From Chloroflexota bacterium (GTDB lineage: Bacteria > Chloroflexota > UBA6077 > FW602-bin22 > JAMCYS01): a DNA stretch of 64,000 bases. The position numbers and the translations under genes are program-made. The stretch spans positions 55,546-119,545 of the forward strand of contig JAMCYS010000127.1 in the NCBI GenBank assembly GCA_023473795.1, given 5' to 3'. Shown piece after piece: positions 10,106-20,050 of this stretch (within the stretch, counting starts at the first letter, position 1; every line of letters starts with the position of its first letter). A model generated the notes under the pieces. It had not been told where the DNA came from, searched no databases, and worked only from the letters and a program-made list of their open reading frames with translations.

Positions 10106-11068
10106 CCATTGTCACGACTTGGTTCGTGGGCCGAATCGGCGATGGCTGCCTCCTGCTGGTTCTCTTTGTAGAGCCTCGACATTGGTGGTTGGGGGCACGG
10201 ATCGGCTGGCACCCGAACGGCCGGTAATGCCCGTGCAGGTGGGTCGGTGTGTGTTGGCGGCCAGCAGAAGTGAGTACGGCCGTGACCGGGGTTAGCTGAG
10301 AGGCGCCCGGCCTGTGGCAGGGAGGCGGTACTTGGACGAAAGTGCACGGAGGGAGATCGAGCAGCGTGAGAGAGAGACAGCCCCAATAATCGCAGATCTG
10401 TCGAGAGTAGGTCTGAGGGTGCGGTGGGTCACAGACCTTGATTCCAGAGCGCCCGAGACGGCCAAGGCGATGCATGTTCTTCTCTATTGGTTACCCAGGG
10501 CTAGGAACTACTGGGTCAAGTTCGGGATCCTCCGCGCGCTCTCGGCGAAGTGGGCCAAACCGGCAGCGGCCAGGCCGCTAGTTGACGAGTTCGAACGAGG
10601 GGAGGATCCGACCGGGTTTCTCAAATGGCAAGTTGCCGCCGCCCTTTCCGTGGTGGCGGACGACACGGTCTTCGGGGAGATAACCAGTCTGGCCCAAGAC
10701 AGGCGACACGGGCGCGCGCGAGAGATGCTCATGTTGGCCCTCGCCAATATGCGCAACCCACAAGCGGTCGAGGTCCTGATTGAGCTACTAGACGACGAAG
10801 AGGTAGCCGGTCACGCCGTGATGGCGCTCGGCAAGCTGCGAGCCCAAGCGGCCCGGCCTTATATAGAGCCGTTTCTTGCCCATTCCAAGGCGTGGGTGAG
10901 GCGGGAGGCAAGGAAGGCGCTGGCCAAGATCGACAAGGCGCGGCAAGCAGGCTAGATATGCGCCGGCTCAGAGGCACGGGCGGGAAGTCCTACCTGCTGC
11001 GGTCAATAGGATGGGCCGGGGTTGGGCGGTAAGCGTTCAGTCGGTGGCAGGTATCGGGCAGCGGCAAT
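9305..11068 (+). repeat. 1764-bp tandem duplication, unit 2
   Basis: Direct repeat of 7541-9304. It contains the orphan tip (9269-10105, in part) and the second HEAT-repeat gene. The third Rhs core copy begins directly after it at 11069. Confidence 0.93.
10332..10955 (+). CDS. HEAT-repeat protein, candidate immunity (copy 2)
   Basis: Protein and flanking DNA are the same as the copy at 8568-9191, shifted by 1764 bp, with the same AGGGAGG ribosome site and TTG start. It follows the orphan toxin cassette. Retaining a full intact copy beside a silent tip would keep a cell immune after the tip is swapped into or out of the expressed gene. This is inference from known orphan Rhs-CT/immunity arrays. 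Confidence 0.75.
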   Translation: MDESARREIEQRERETAPIIADLSRVGLRVRWVTDLDSRAPETAKAMHVLLYWLPRARNYWVKFGILRALSAKWAKPAAARPLVDEFERGEDPTGFLKWQVAAALSVVADDTVFGEITSLAQDRRHGRAREMLMLALANMRNPQAVEVLIELLDDEEVAGHAVMALGKLRAQAARPYIEPFLAHSKAWVRREARKALAKIDKARQAG

Positions 11069-11860
11069 GTCTTCGGCGCCCCGCGTGCCGGCACGGGCAC
11101 GGGGAGCACCGAGTACCGCTTCACCGGCCAGCAGGACGACGCCGCCCTGGGCTACCAGTACCTGCGGGCCCGCTACTACGACCCGGCCACGGGCAGGTTC
11201 ATCAGCCGGGACCCGTTCCCGGGGTCGCTCAGCAATCCTTCCAGTCAACACCGCTACGTCTACGCTCAGAACAACCCAACAGATGTAACCGACCCCTCGG
11301 GCGAGACCCCGTGGGCGCTCATTGGGGCGGGAATCGGGTTCATTGGCGGAGCGGGCTTGTATGCGGCAACCCACTGGGATCAGGTTAGCCAGGGTGAGGT
11401 GGACTGGGGTGAAGCAGGGCGGTATGCGGTAGGCGGGGCGCTGTTGCTCTCTGGCGTTGGCGCTGTCGCTCAGATAGCTGGCGTCGGCACAGCGACAGTA
11501 TCGGCCGCACCTGTCGCCGCTGCGGTCGGGCGGATACCACAAGCTGTGCAGGCATTCAGGTCGTTCGATAGTTTCAAGGCAGCGATGGGCCCCGCCGGAT
11601 CCGGGCAGGCCTGGCACCACATTGTCGAGCAATGCCAGGAATCAAGGTTCGGCGCCGAGATGATACACAACAGTGCCAATGTTGTCCGCGTTGCCAGCTC
11701 GGTCAATTTGAGGCTGAACGCTATATACTCGTCCATCAGGCCTGACATCACAGGCTCGACTTCTCTCACGGTGAGGCAATGGCTCAGCGGCCTGAGTTAC
11801 GACGTCCAGTACGAATTCGGTCTGAAGGCTTTAAGGCATGTGGAGTCAGGCGTCTGGTAG
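11033..11860 (+). pseudogene. Orphan (start-less) Rhs tip cassette with a second, HNH-like toxin
   Basis: The frame opens after TAA 11030-11032 and has no canonical start before the Rhs core; the first is TTG 11357. The core (RYYDPATGRFISRDPFPGS) matches the large gene up to about 11222 and then diverges. It is followed by a hydrophobic Gly/Ala segment similar in layout to the first tip and then a new domain. In that domain AWHHIVEQ (about 11610) and IHNSANVVRV (about 11664), then LTVRQWLSGLS, resemble the HH...N...H pattern of His-Me/HNH nuclease toxins found in bacterial polymorphic toxins. The nuclease call rests on motif resemblance. It is a distinct toxin specificity from the expressed tip. 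Confidence 0.75.
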
Positions 11861-11874
11861 TGGAGGTGTAGATA

Positions 11875-12240
11875 GTGGCGTCGGGGTCTAGGTCGAGGGA
11901 AGACAGACTGACGGAGACCTTTGCAGCAAGTGTAGCAGCACAGACAAATGCCATCGTGGCGGGAGACGCTCGCACCGGCAACAGGTACGCCAAGCGCTAC
12001 ATTCTGGCATATAGACAGCTGCGAGAAATGGGGGACAAAGGGCTGGGAGCCCTGTGTGCACTGTTTGTTGACACCCGGCCCGATGTGAGGGCAATGGCAG
12101 CCACATTTTTACTCAAGTACCGGACCGATGAGGCACTGGCGGTACTGCGTGAGGTCGCCACAATGCCTGGGCTTGCGGGTTTCGGGGCTTCCGAATCCAT
12201 CAAGAGGTGGGAGGAAGGCGCCTGGCACTTGGATGACTGA
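11875..12240 (+). CDS. DUF2019-like helical protein, candidate immunity to the HNH-like tip
   Basis: A 121-residue protein with GTG start 11875 preceded by TGGAGGTG. The pattern RYILAYRQLREMGDKGLGAL, then VRAMAATFLLKYRTDEAL, VLREVA and SIKRWEEG matches the DUF2019 family, small HEAT-like proteins that often sit beside toxins. It starts 14 bp after the second orphan tip. It shows no close similarity to the 207-residue HEAT protein, so each tip appears to travel with its own partner. The immunity role is inferred from this pairing. Confidence 0.72.
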   Translation: MASGSRSREDRLTETFAASVAAQTNAIVAGDARTGNRYAKRYILAYRQLREMGDKGLGALCALFVDTRPDVRAMAATFLLKYRTDEALAVLREVATMPGLAGFGASESIKRWEEGAWHLDD

Positions 12241-12416
12241 GCCTGGGGCCTGCCGGTGGTGCTGCGGGACGGCGCCAACACCTACGTCTATGGCCTGGGG
12301 CTGATCAGCCAGACGGACGGCGGTGGCAACCAGCACTACTTCCTGGGCGACGGCCTGGGCAGCACGCGGGCGCTGACGGATGCCAGCGGTGACGTATTGG
12401 CCAATTACGACCGTTA
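12241..12416 (+). pseudogene. Rhs remnant (segment just upstream of the core)
   Basis: Directly after the stop of the previous gene, a frame of 57 residues reads GLPVVLRDGANTYVYGLGL and on to FLGDGLGSTRALTDASGDVL, ending NYDR and TAG. It aligns with the large Rhs protein at DNA 7367-7538 with about ten residue differences. It ends at almost the codon where the orphan cassettes begin (VFGAP), so it is the complementary piece of another broken Rhs gene. Confidence 0.85.
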
Positions 12417-12696
12417 GGTTCCGCCAACAACCGGTGGCTGTCCTATTAGTCAGGCGAGCCATTTGTCATTCTAATCACGCCGTAAGGCCATGTTCCCCGC
12501 AAGGGGGGCGGGCGAAGAATCTGCTCGCTGGCGGGTTGATAGCCTACTACTGCCGTTGGCCTGGCGGGAGAGGCCCGTCCTGGTACTCTTCAGATTCCTC
12601 GGCCGCTAGAAGCGGCCTCGGAACGACACGGCCGTGGACGGCTCGCCTAGTCAGCTTGCCTTCCGACTTGTGGTGGAACCCGACCGTGAGTTGTTG
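12417..12696. other. Intergenic, no gene recognised
   Basis: Between the Rhs remnant and the ilv promoter I see no credible reading frame, RNA or repeat. The short frames here lack homology signals and ribosome sites. Confidence 0.5.
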
Positions 12697-12726
12697 TTGA
12701 CATTCCCGCTTGGCCTGTGCTAGAAT
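12697..12726 (+). promoter_or_regulatory. Sigma-70-type promoter of the ilv-leu operon
   Basis: TTGACA at 12697-12702 and TAGAAT at 12721-12726 with an 18-bp spacer. They lie immediately upstream of the T-box leader; transcription should start near 12733. Confidence 0.75.
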
Positions 12727-12964
12727 CCCGCCAATCTACTAGAAAAAGGTGCTGACGGGGAGTAGTAGAGAGGCTCGAGGTCCGCAGAGAGTCGGGTAAC
12801 TGGTGCGAGCCCGGCGACGCTGGCCTCTCCAACTCGCCCCTGAACCGGCGGTCCCAACGAGGCTGCCCCTCCAGTAGGATCGTCCCGCGTGGCGCCCGTT
12901 AGAGCGCGTGAGTGGGTGTACGCTATTGGCCTCACCAACGAAGGGTGGCACCGCGGGAATGGTT

Positions 12965-12993
12965 CCCGTCCCTCGCAGGACGGGGCTTTTTTT
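12965..12993 (+). terminator. First T-box terminator
   Basis: CCCGTCC 12965-12971 pairs with GGACGGG 12978-12984, followed by seven T (12987-12993). Confidence 0.9.
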
Positions 12994-13063
12994 GTGGTGC
13001 GGGGCGCCGACACGGCGGTCGGCGCGTCACTGGCGGCGCCAATAAGGGTGGTACCACGGGGGT

Positions 13064-13095
13064 GCTCTCGTCCCTTAGCAGGCGAGAGCGTTTTT
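13064..13095 (+). terminator. Second T-box terminator
   Basis: GCTCTCG 13064-13070 pairs with CGAGAGC 13083-13089, followed by TTTTT 13091-13095. It ends 39 bp before the ilvD start. Confidence 0.9.
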
Positions 13096-13134
13096 ATTTA
13101 TATCCGGTCCCTGGTTGGTCAGAGGAGGTTGGGC

Positions 13135-14793
13135 TTGCGAAGCGACATTCTGCGCAACGATCCCGAGCGTGCCCCTCATAGGTCGTTAATGCGGGCCTTG
13201 GGCCTGAACGACCGCGAGCTGGCGCAGCCCTTGGTGGGCATAGTCAACTCCTACAGCGAGATCATTCCCGGCCACGCCCACCTAAGGCAGATTGCCGACG
13301 CCGTCAAGGCCGGCGTCCGGATGGCGGGCGGCACGCCGCTCGAGTTCAACACCATCGGCATCTGTGACGGCATCGCCATGGGCCACCAGGGGATGTACTT
13401 CTCGCTGCCGAGCCGCGAGATCATCGCCGACTCCATCGAGTTGGTGGCTCAGGGCCATCCCTTCGACGCCCTGGTCTTCGTGCCCAACTGCGACAAGATC
13501 GTCCCCGGCATGCTGATGGCCGCCTTGCGGCTCAACCTGCCCAGCGTCTTCGTCTCGGGCGGGCCGATGCTGGCCGGGCACTTCCAGGGAGAGGCGGTCA
13601 GCCTGTCCAACATCTTCCAGGCCGTGGGCCAGGTGATGGGCGGCAGCATGACCATGGAGGAACTGGACGAGCTGGAGCGCGTGGCCTGCCCCGGCTGCGG
13701 CTCGTGCGCCGGCCTGTACACCGCCAACACCATGAACTGCCTCACCGAGGCGCTGGGCCTGGGCCTGCCCGGCAACGGCACCGTGCCGGCAGTCTACGGC
13801 GCCCGCCTGGCCCTGGCCAAGGATGCCGGCGGGCAGGTGGTCGAGAACCTCAAGAACAACCTGCGGCCCCGCGACATCATCACCGATGAATCCCTGTGCA
13901 ACGCCTTCGTGGTCGACATGGCCCTGGGGGGCTCGACCAACTCGGTTCTCCACCTGCTGGCGGTAGCCCACGAGGCCGGCATCACCTTCCCCCTGGCGTC
14001 GCTCAACGAGATTTCGGCCGCGGTGCCCCAGGTCTGTAAGATAGCGCCGGCCGGTAAACACCACATCGAGGACCTCTTCCACGCGGGCGGCATCCAGGCC
14101 GTGATGAAGAGGGTGGCCAGCCAGCTGAACCTGGACGTGCCCACGGCCAACGGGCGCAGCCTGCGCGACAATCTCGAGGTCGCCCGCATCCGCGACGACC
14201 AGGTGATCCGGACCCTGGACAACGCCTACTCGGCCGGGGGCGGCCTGGCGATTCTCTTTGGCTCGCTGGCGCCGGATGGCGCCGTGGTCAAGAAGGGGGC
14301 CATGGACCCCAGGATGCTGCAACACCGCGGCCCGGCCAAGCCCTTCGACGACGAGCGAGCCGCGATCGAGGCGATGGCCGCCGGCAAAATCGTCGCCGGC
14401 GACGTGGTCATCATCCGCTATGAGGGCCCGCGCGGCGGTCCCGGCATGCGCGAGATGCTGACCTCGACCTCCATCCTTTCGGGCCTCCGTTTGGACGACA
14501 AGGTGGCGCTGATCACCGACGGCCGCTTCTCGGGCGCCTCGCGGGGTGCGGCGATCGGGCACGTCTCTCCGGAAGCGGCCCTGCGCGGCCCCATAGCCGC
14601 GGTGCAAGAGGGCGACATCGTCAGCATCGACGTGCCGGGGCGACGGCTCGACGTTGATGTGGCCGAAGCGGAGATTCAGAAGCGGCTGGCCGCGCTGCCC
14701 GAGTTCGAGCCCCGGGTCAAGACCGGCTACCTGCGCCGCTACGCCCGCTACGTGACCTCGGCCAGCACGGGCGCGGTCTTTTCCGAGGGCTAG
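13135..14793 (+). CDS. ilvD: Dihydroxy-acid dehydratase
   Basis: Converts 2,3-dihydroxy-isovalerate and its isoleucine-pathway homologue into the 2-oxo acids, the third common step of branched-chain amino acid synthesis. The 552-residue product has the IlvD/Edd family blocks [10 protein letters not shown] (about 38-47), [10 protein letters not shown] (about 117-126) and [17 protein letters not shown] (about 185-201), whose cysteines bind the Fe-S cluster, plus [12 protein letters not shown] and [11 protein letters not shown] near the C-terminus. I choose TTG 13135 because AGAGGAGG lies at 13121-13128. The longer frame upstream runs through the T-box and is not coding. First gene of the T-box operon. 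Confidence 0.96.
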   Translation: MRSDILRNDPERAPHRSLMRALGLNDRELAQPLVGIVNSYSEIIPGHAHLRQIADAVKAGVRMAGGTPLEFNTIGICDGIAMGHQGMYFSLPSREIIADSIELVAQGHPFDALVFVPNCDKIVPGMLMAALRLNLPSVFVSGGPMLAGHFQGEAVSLSNIFQAVGQVMGGSMTMEELDELERVACPGCGSCAGLYTANTMNCLTEALGLGLPGNGTVPAVYGARLALAKDAGGQVVENLKNNLRPRDIITDESLCNAFVVDMALGGSTNSVLHLLAVAHEAGITFPLASLNEISAAVPQVCKIAPAGKHHIEDLFHAGGIQAVMKRVASQLNLDVPTANGRSLRDNLEVARIRDDQVIRTLDNAYSAGGGLAILFGSLAPDGAVVKKGAMDPRMLQHRGPAKPFDDERAAIEAMAAGKIVAGDVVIIRYEGPRGGPGMREMLTSTSILSGLRLDDKVALITDGRFSGASRGAAIGHVSPEAALRGPIAAVQEGDIVSIDVPGRRLDVDVAEAEIQKRLAALPEFEPRVKTGYLRRYARYVTSASTGAVFSEG

Positions 14794-14892
14794 GATCGGT
14801 GCTAGTCGGCCCAACCCAAACTGGCGGACCGAACCTTGCCCGTGCCCTATGGTGAAGGGTGATGCGAATTAGGCAGGTGATGGGTCAGGAAT

Positions 14893-15009
14893 CGTAGGGG
14901 CGGGGCTCCGTACCCGCCCGCCAGGCCCCTCAGGGCCCATAATCCTGCCTGGGGCATGTCGCCTGCGGCTGCGGCCGCCTGCGGGCCGGTACGGAGCCCG
15001 GCCCCTACG
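14893..15009. repeat. Imperfect long inverted repeat (MITE/REP-like) between ilvD and ilvB
   Basis: The left end CGTAGGGGCGGGGCTCCGTA (from 14893) is the reverse complement of the right end (14990-15009) with one mismatch. The interior is GC-rich and partly self-complementary. No reading frame is carried. The 311-bp gap 14794-15105 otherwise holds only the ilvB ribosome site. The sequence looks like a dispersed non-autonomous element; other copies were not seen in this window. Confidence 0.8.
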
Positions 15010-15105
15010 GCCGGACGGCTAGGATCGGCTAGAGGGCATTCACGACCAGGTCGCCAGACGGGAGATTCTCCGCCGGTGGCTTGAAAGGAGCGAGGAGAAG
15101 TGGTG

Positions 15106-16824
15106 ATGATGAGCAAGGGGCGGTCGCAGCCCGAGCCGCACCACCCGGTGAAGGAGAGGCGCGTCCTCAACGGTGCGCAGATTGCCTGCGAGGCGCTGCT
15201 GCACGAAGGGGTCGAAGTCCTCTTCGGCTATCCGGGGGGGGCCATTACGCCCTTCTACCACGCTCTGCACGACTACCCGTTGCGCCACGTGCTCGTGCGC
15301 CACGAGCAGGCTGCCGCCCACGCCGCCGACGGCTACGCGCGAGCCACTGGCAGGGCGGGCGTCTGCGTGGCCACGTCCGGCCCCGGTGCCACCAACCTGG
15401 TCACCGGCATCGCCACGGCCTACCTCGACTCCTCGCCCGTCGTGGCCATCACCGGCCAGGTGCCTACCGCGATGATCGGCAAGGACTCGTTCCAGGAAAT
15501 CGACATCACGGGCATCACGCTGCCGATCACCAAGCATAATTTCCTGGTGCTGGACGTCAAGGACGTGGCCCGGGCGATGAAGGAGGCCTTCCACCTTGCC
15601 CGCACCGGGCGGCCCGGGCCCGTGTTGGTCGACTTGCCGAAAGATGTGCAGATGGCCAAGGCGCCTTTCCACTATCCCACGTCGGTCGAGTTGCGCGGCT
15701 ACCGGCCCAGCGTGGCGGGCAACGCCCGCCAGATCCGCCAGGCGGCGGCGCTGATCCGTGCCGCCGAGCGGCCGCTGATTCTGATGGGCCGAGGCGTGAA
15801 TCTGGCGCTGGCCGGGGGGGAACTGCGGACCTTGGCGGAGCAGGGGAACATCCCGGTGCTCTCGACGCTGCTGGGCCTGGGATCGTTTCCCGGGTCGCAC
15901 CCGCTATTCTACGGCCTCATCGGCATGCACGGTGTCAACTACGCCAACCGGGCGTTGTCGACTTGCGATCTGGTGATTGCCGTCGGCACCCGGTTGAGCG
16001 ACCGGACCACCGGCAAGACCTCGGCATTTGCCGGCCAGGCCAAGGTGGTGCACATCGACGTCGATCCCGCCGAGATCGGCAAGAACATCGGCGTCGACAT
16101 CCCGATCGTAGGCGACGTGCGCTTGGTGCTAGAGGCTCTGGCACGAGAGGGCATCGAGGGGCAGCGTCCCGAGTGGCTGGCGGACCTGCGGCGCTGGCGC
16201 GAGGAGGCCCTGGAGTCACCCCGGCGACGCAACGGCCACGTCAGCCCACAAGAGGTAATCCACGAGCTGGACGTGCAGAGCCACGGGGGAGCTACCATCG
16301 TTACCGACGTCGGCCAGCACCAGTTATGGGCAGCGCAGAACTACGTCTACGAACGAGCCAACAGTTTCATCTCCTCCGGCGGCCTGGGCACCATGGGCTT
16401 TGGCCTCCCCGCTGCTCTGGGGGCCAAGATCGGACGGCCGGAGTCCGAGGTCTGGGCGGTCTGCGGCGACGGGGGCTTGCAGATGAACATCCAGGAACTG
16501 GCCACTGTCGTTCAGGAAGGCGCGGACGTGAAGATCGCCCTGCTGAACAACGGCTACCTGGGCATGGTCCGCCAGCTACAAGAGCTGTTCCACGAGCGGC
16601 GCTACTACGGCACGGCCCTGCTCGGGCCTGACTTCGTCAAGGTAGCGGACGCCTACGGCGTGCCCGCGCGGCGGGTGGAGCACAACGACGAGATCGCCGC
16701 GGCGTTTCAATGGGCCCGGACCACGGACGGCCCCGTGCTGGTGGAGTTCGTGATCGAGCCCGAGGAAAATGTCTACCCGATCGTGCCGGCCGGCAAGTCG
16801 CTGGAAGACATGATCGAGGGCTAG
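15106..16824 (+). CDS. ilvB: Acetolactate synthase, large (catalytic) subunit
   Basis: Thiamine-diphosphate enzyme that condenses pyruvate with pyruvate or 2-oxobutyrate, the first common step of Val/Leu/Ile synthesis. Of 572 residues, the N-terminal TPP domain shows LFGYPGGAITPFYHAL and the catalytic Glu in VRHEQAAAHAADGYAR. The middle domain follows, and the C-terminal cofactor motif runs from GDGGLQMNIQEL to LLNNGYLGMVRQ. The start is ATG 15106, with GAGGAG 15092-15097 eight bases upstream; GTG codons at 15100 and 15103 and ATG 15109 are close alternatives. It is followed after 13 bp by the regulatory subunit gene. Confidence 0.96.
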   Translation: MMSKGRSQPEPHHPVKERRVLNGAQIACEALLHEGVEVLFGYPGGAITPFYHALHDYPLRHVLVRHEQAAAHAADGYARATGRAGVCVATSGPGATNLVTGIATAYLDSSPVVAITGQVPTAMIGKDSFQEIDITGITLPITKHNFLVLDVKDVARAMKEAFHLARTGRPGPVLVDLPKDVQMAKAPFHYPTSVELRGYRPSVAGNARQIRQAAALIRAAERPLILMGRGVNLALAGGELRTLAEQGNIPVLSTLLGLGSFPGSHPLFYGLIGMHGVNYANRALSTCDLVIAVGTRLSDRTTGKTSAFAGQAKVVHIDVDPAEIGKNIGVDIPIVGDVRLVLEALAREGIEGQRPEWLADLRRWREEALESPRRRNGHVSPQEVIHELDVQSHGGATIVTDVGQHQLWAAQNYVYERANSFISSGGLGTMGFGLPAALGAKIGRPESEVWAVCGDGGLQMNIQELATVVQEGADVKIALLNNGYLGMVRQLQELFHERRYYGTALLGPDFVKVADAYGVPARRVEHNDEIAAAFQWARTTDGPVLVEFVIEPEENVYPIVPAGKSLEDMIEG

Positions 16825-16837
16825 GGAGGCAGGCAAG

Positions 16838-18396
<1,559 letters not shown>

Positions 18397-18456
18397 CGCC
18401 TAGCCTTTCCGGCCAAAGACGGCCGGCAGCTCTGGTCTGGAGGAGGTAGCTCAGCC

Positions 18457-20007
18457 GTGGGAGACCGGGTAATCATCTTTGACACCACGCTGCGCGACGG
18501 CGAGCAGTCGCCGGGCGCGTCGCTCAACATCGAGGAGAAGCTGGACATCGCCCGCCAGTTGGCGAGATTGCGGGTCGATGTGATCGAGGCGGGCTTCCCC
18601 ATCACGTCTCCCGGGGACTTCGCCGCCGTACGGCGCATCGCCGAGGAGATCAAGGGCCCCGTGATCGCCGGGCTGGCGCGCGTGGTCGCGGCAGATATCG
18701 ATCGCGCCTGGGAAGCCGTGCAGGTCGCGGAGCGCCCGCGCCTGCACGTGTTCATGTCCACTTCCGACATACACCTGGAGCACCAGTTTCACAGGACGCG
18801 GGAGGAGGCGCTCGATATTTGCCGGGAGATGGTGCGCCGCGCGAAGTCCTACACGCCTGACATCGAGTTCTCGCCCATGGATGCTACCCGCACCGACCCG
18901 GCCTACCTCTACCGGGTGGTGGAGGCGGCTATCGACGCTGGCGCCACGACCGTCAACATCCCGGACACGGTTGGCTACACCACACCAGAGGAGTTCTCGG
19001 CCCTCATCCGCGGCCTCTTCGAGAACGTGCCCAACGTTCGACGGGCCATAATCTCCGTGCACTGCCACAACGACCTGGGCATGGCCACCGCTAACAGCCT
19101 GGCCGCCGTCAGGTGCGGGGCGCGCCAGGTGGAGTGCACGATCAATGGCATCGGCGAGAGGGCCGGCAACGCGGCCATGGAGGAGGTTGTGATGGCGCTG
19201 CAGACGCGCTTCGACGTCTACGGCGTCGCCACCACTCTCGACACCACGCAGCTGTTCAAGACCAGCCGGATGGTGAGCAACTACACCGGCATGAGCGTGC
19301 AGCCCAACAAAGCCATCGTCGGCGCCAATGCCTTTGCCCACGAATCGGGCATCCACCAGGACGGCGTGCTCAAGCATCGCACGACCTACGAGATTATGGA
19401 CGCTCGCTCGGTCGGCCTAGCGGACAGCAAACTGGTGCTGGGGAAGTTGAGTGGCAGGCATGCCTTCCGCGAGCGTCTGGCGGAGCTCGGCTACGAGCTC
19501 AGTGCCGATGAGCTACAGCAGGCCTTCGCCAAGTTCAAGGAGCTCGCCGACCGCAAGCGGGACATTGGCGATCGGGACCTCGAGGCGATCGTCGCCAGCG
19601 AAGTGCGCCGGCCGGTTGAGATCTACCACCTGGACCAGGTGCACTTCACGAGCGGCACCTCCTCCATTCCGACGGCTACCGTCAAGTTGATAGATCCGGA
19701 TGGGCAGGAGTTGATCGACGCCGCGCACGGCGACGGCCCGATCGACGCCATCTACAAGGCGATCAATCGGCTAATCGACGTGCCGAACGTCCTCAGCGAG
19801 TTCTCGGTGCAAGCGGTGACCGCGGGCATCGACGCGGTGGGCGAGGTGACGGTGAAGGTGCGCGACGACGGCCACGTCTTCTCGGGCCGGGGCGCCTCCA
19901 CCGATATCGTGATGGCCGCCGCCGAGGCGTACATGAACGCCCTCAACAAGTTGCTGGCGGCGCGGCGGGCGACGGCCGCCGCGGCTTTGACGCCAGCCAA
20001 CGGCTGA
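18457..20007 (+). CDS. leuA: 2-isopropylmalate synthase
   Basis: Condenses acetyl-CoA with 2-oxoisovalerate, committing carbon to leucine. The 516-residue protein has the DRE-TIM start [15 protein letters not shown], the metal ligands in [15 protein letters not shown] (about 197), [15 protein letters not shown], and a C-terminal allosteric domain that normally binds leucine (about 385-500). The start is GTG 18457 after GGAGGAGG. It is the last gene of the operon. Its presence fits the Leu (CUC) specifier in the leader, since leucine shortage would then raise all five enzymes. Confidence 0.96.
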   Translation: MGDRVIIFDTTLRDGEQSPGASLNIEEKLDIARQLARLRVDVIEAGFPITSPGDFAAVRRIAEEIKGPVIAGLARVVAADIDRAWEAVQVAERPRLHVFMSTSDIHLEHQFHRTREEALDICREMVRRAKSYTPDIEFSPMDATRTDPAYLYRVVEAAIDAGATTVNIPDTVGYTTPEEFSALIRGLFENVPNVRRAIISVHCHNDLGMATANSLAAVRCGARQVECTINGIGERAGNAAMEEVVMALQTRFDVYGVATTLDTTQLFKTSRMVSNYTGMSVQPNKAIVGANAFAHESGIHQDGVLKHRTTYEIMDARSVGLADSKLVLGKLSGRHAFRERLAELGYELSADELQQAFAKFKELADRKRDIGDRDLEAIVASEVRRPVEIYHLDQVHFTSGTSSIPTATVKLIDPDGQELIDAAHGDGPIDAIYKAINRLIDVPNVLSEFSVQAVTAGIDAVGEVTVKVRDDGHVFSGRGASTDIVMAAAEAYMNALNKLLAARRATAAAALTPANG

Positions 20008-20018
20008 GGCTACAATTT

Positions 20019-20046
20019 CCCTAGGGGCGCCCGGGCGCCCCTAGGG
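20019..20046. repeat. 28-bp perfect palindrome downstream of leuA
   Basis: CCCTAGGGGCGCCC is followed directly by its exact reverse complement with no spacer. A hairpin here would be very stable but lacks a T tract. It ends 5 bp before the next ATG and could act as an mRNA end-protector, a weak terminator or a protein site. Confidence 0.85.
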
Positions 20047-20050
20047 CGTA

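Larger units (their letters stand above)
12740..13095 (+). promoter_or_regulatory. T-box leader with one stem I (CUC, Leu specifier) and two antiterminator modules
   Basis: Stem I can be folded by hand. GGGG 12757-12760 pairs with CCCC 12837-12840. An internal loop has AGUAGUA (12761-12767) facing CAACUCG (12830-12836), and above it GAGAGGC 12768-12774 pairs with GCCTCTC 12823-12829. The codon CUC (12833-12835) in that loop is the expected specifier position, so the leader should sense uncharged tRNA-Leu. The distal part has the usual AGAGAGTCGGG and GGTGCGAGCCCGG elements. A first T-box sequence AAGGGTGGCACCGCGGG lies at 12941-12957 with its own terminator. A second, AAGGGTGGTACCACGGG, lies at 13044-13060 with another terminator and no second stem I. 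Known mechanism: uncharged tRNA stabilises the antiterminator and lets the operon be read. Confidence 0.92.

Noticed and set aside
12889..13134. Upstream extension of the ilvD frame
   Set aside because: It would translate through both T-box terminators; TTG 13135 has the ribosome site and the family N-terminus.
13282..14814. 510-residue open frame antisense to ilvD
   Set aside because: Complement of a strongly supported gene; His/Asp/Gly-rich shadow composition.
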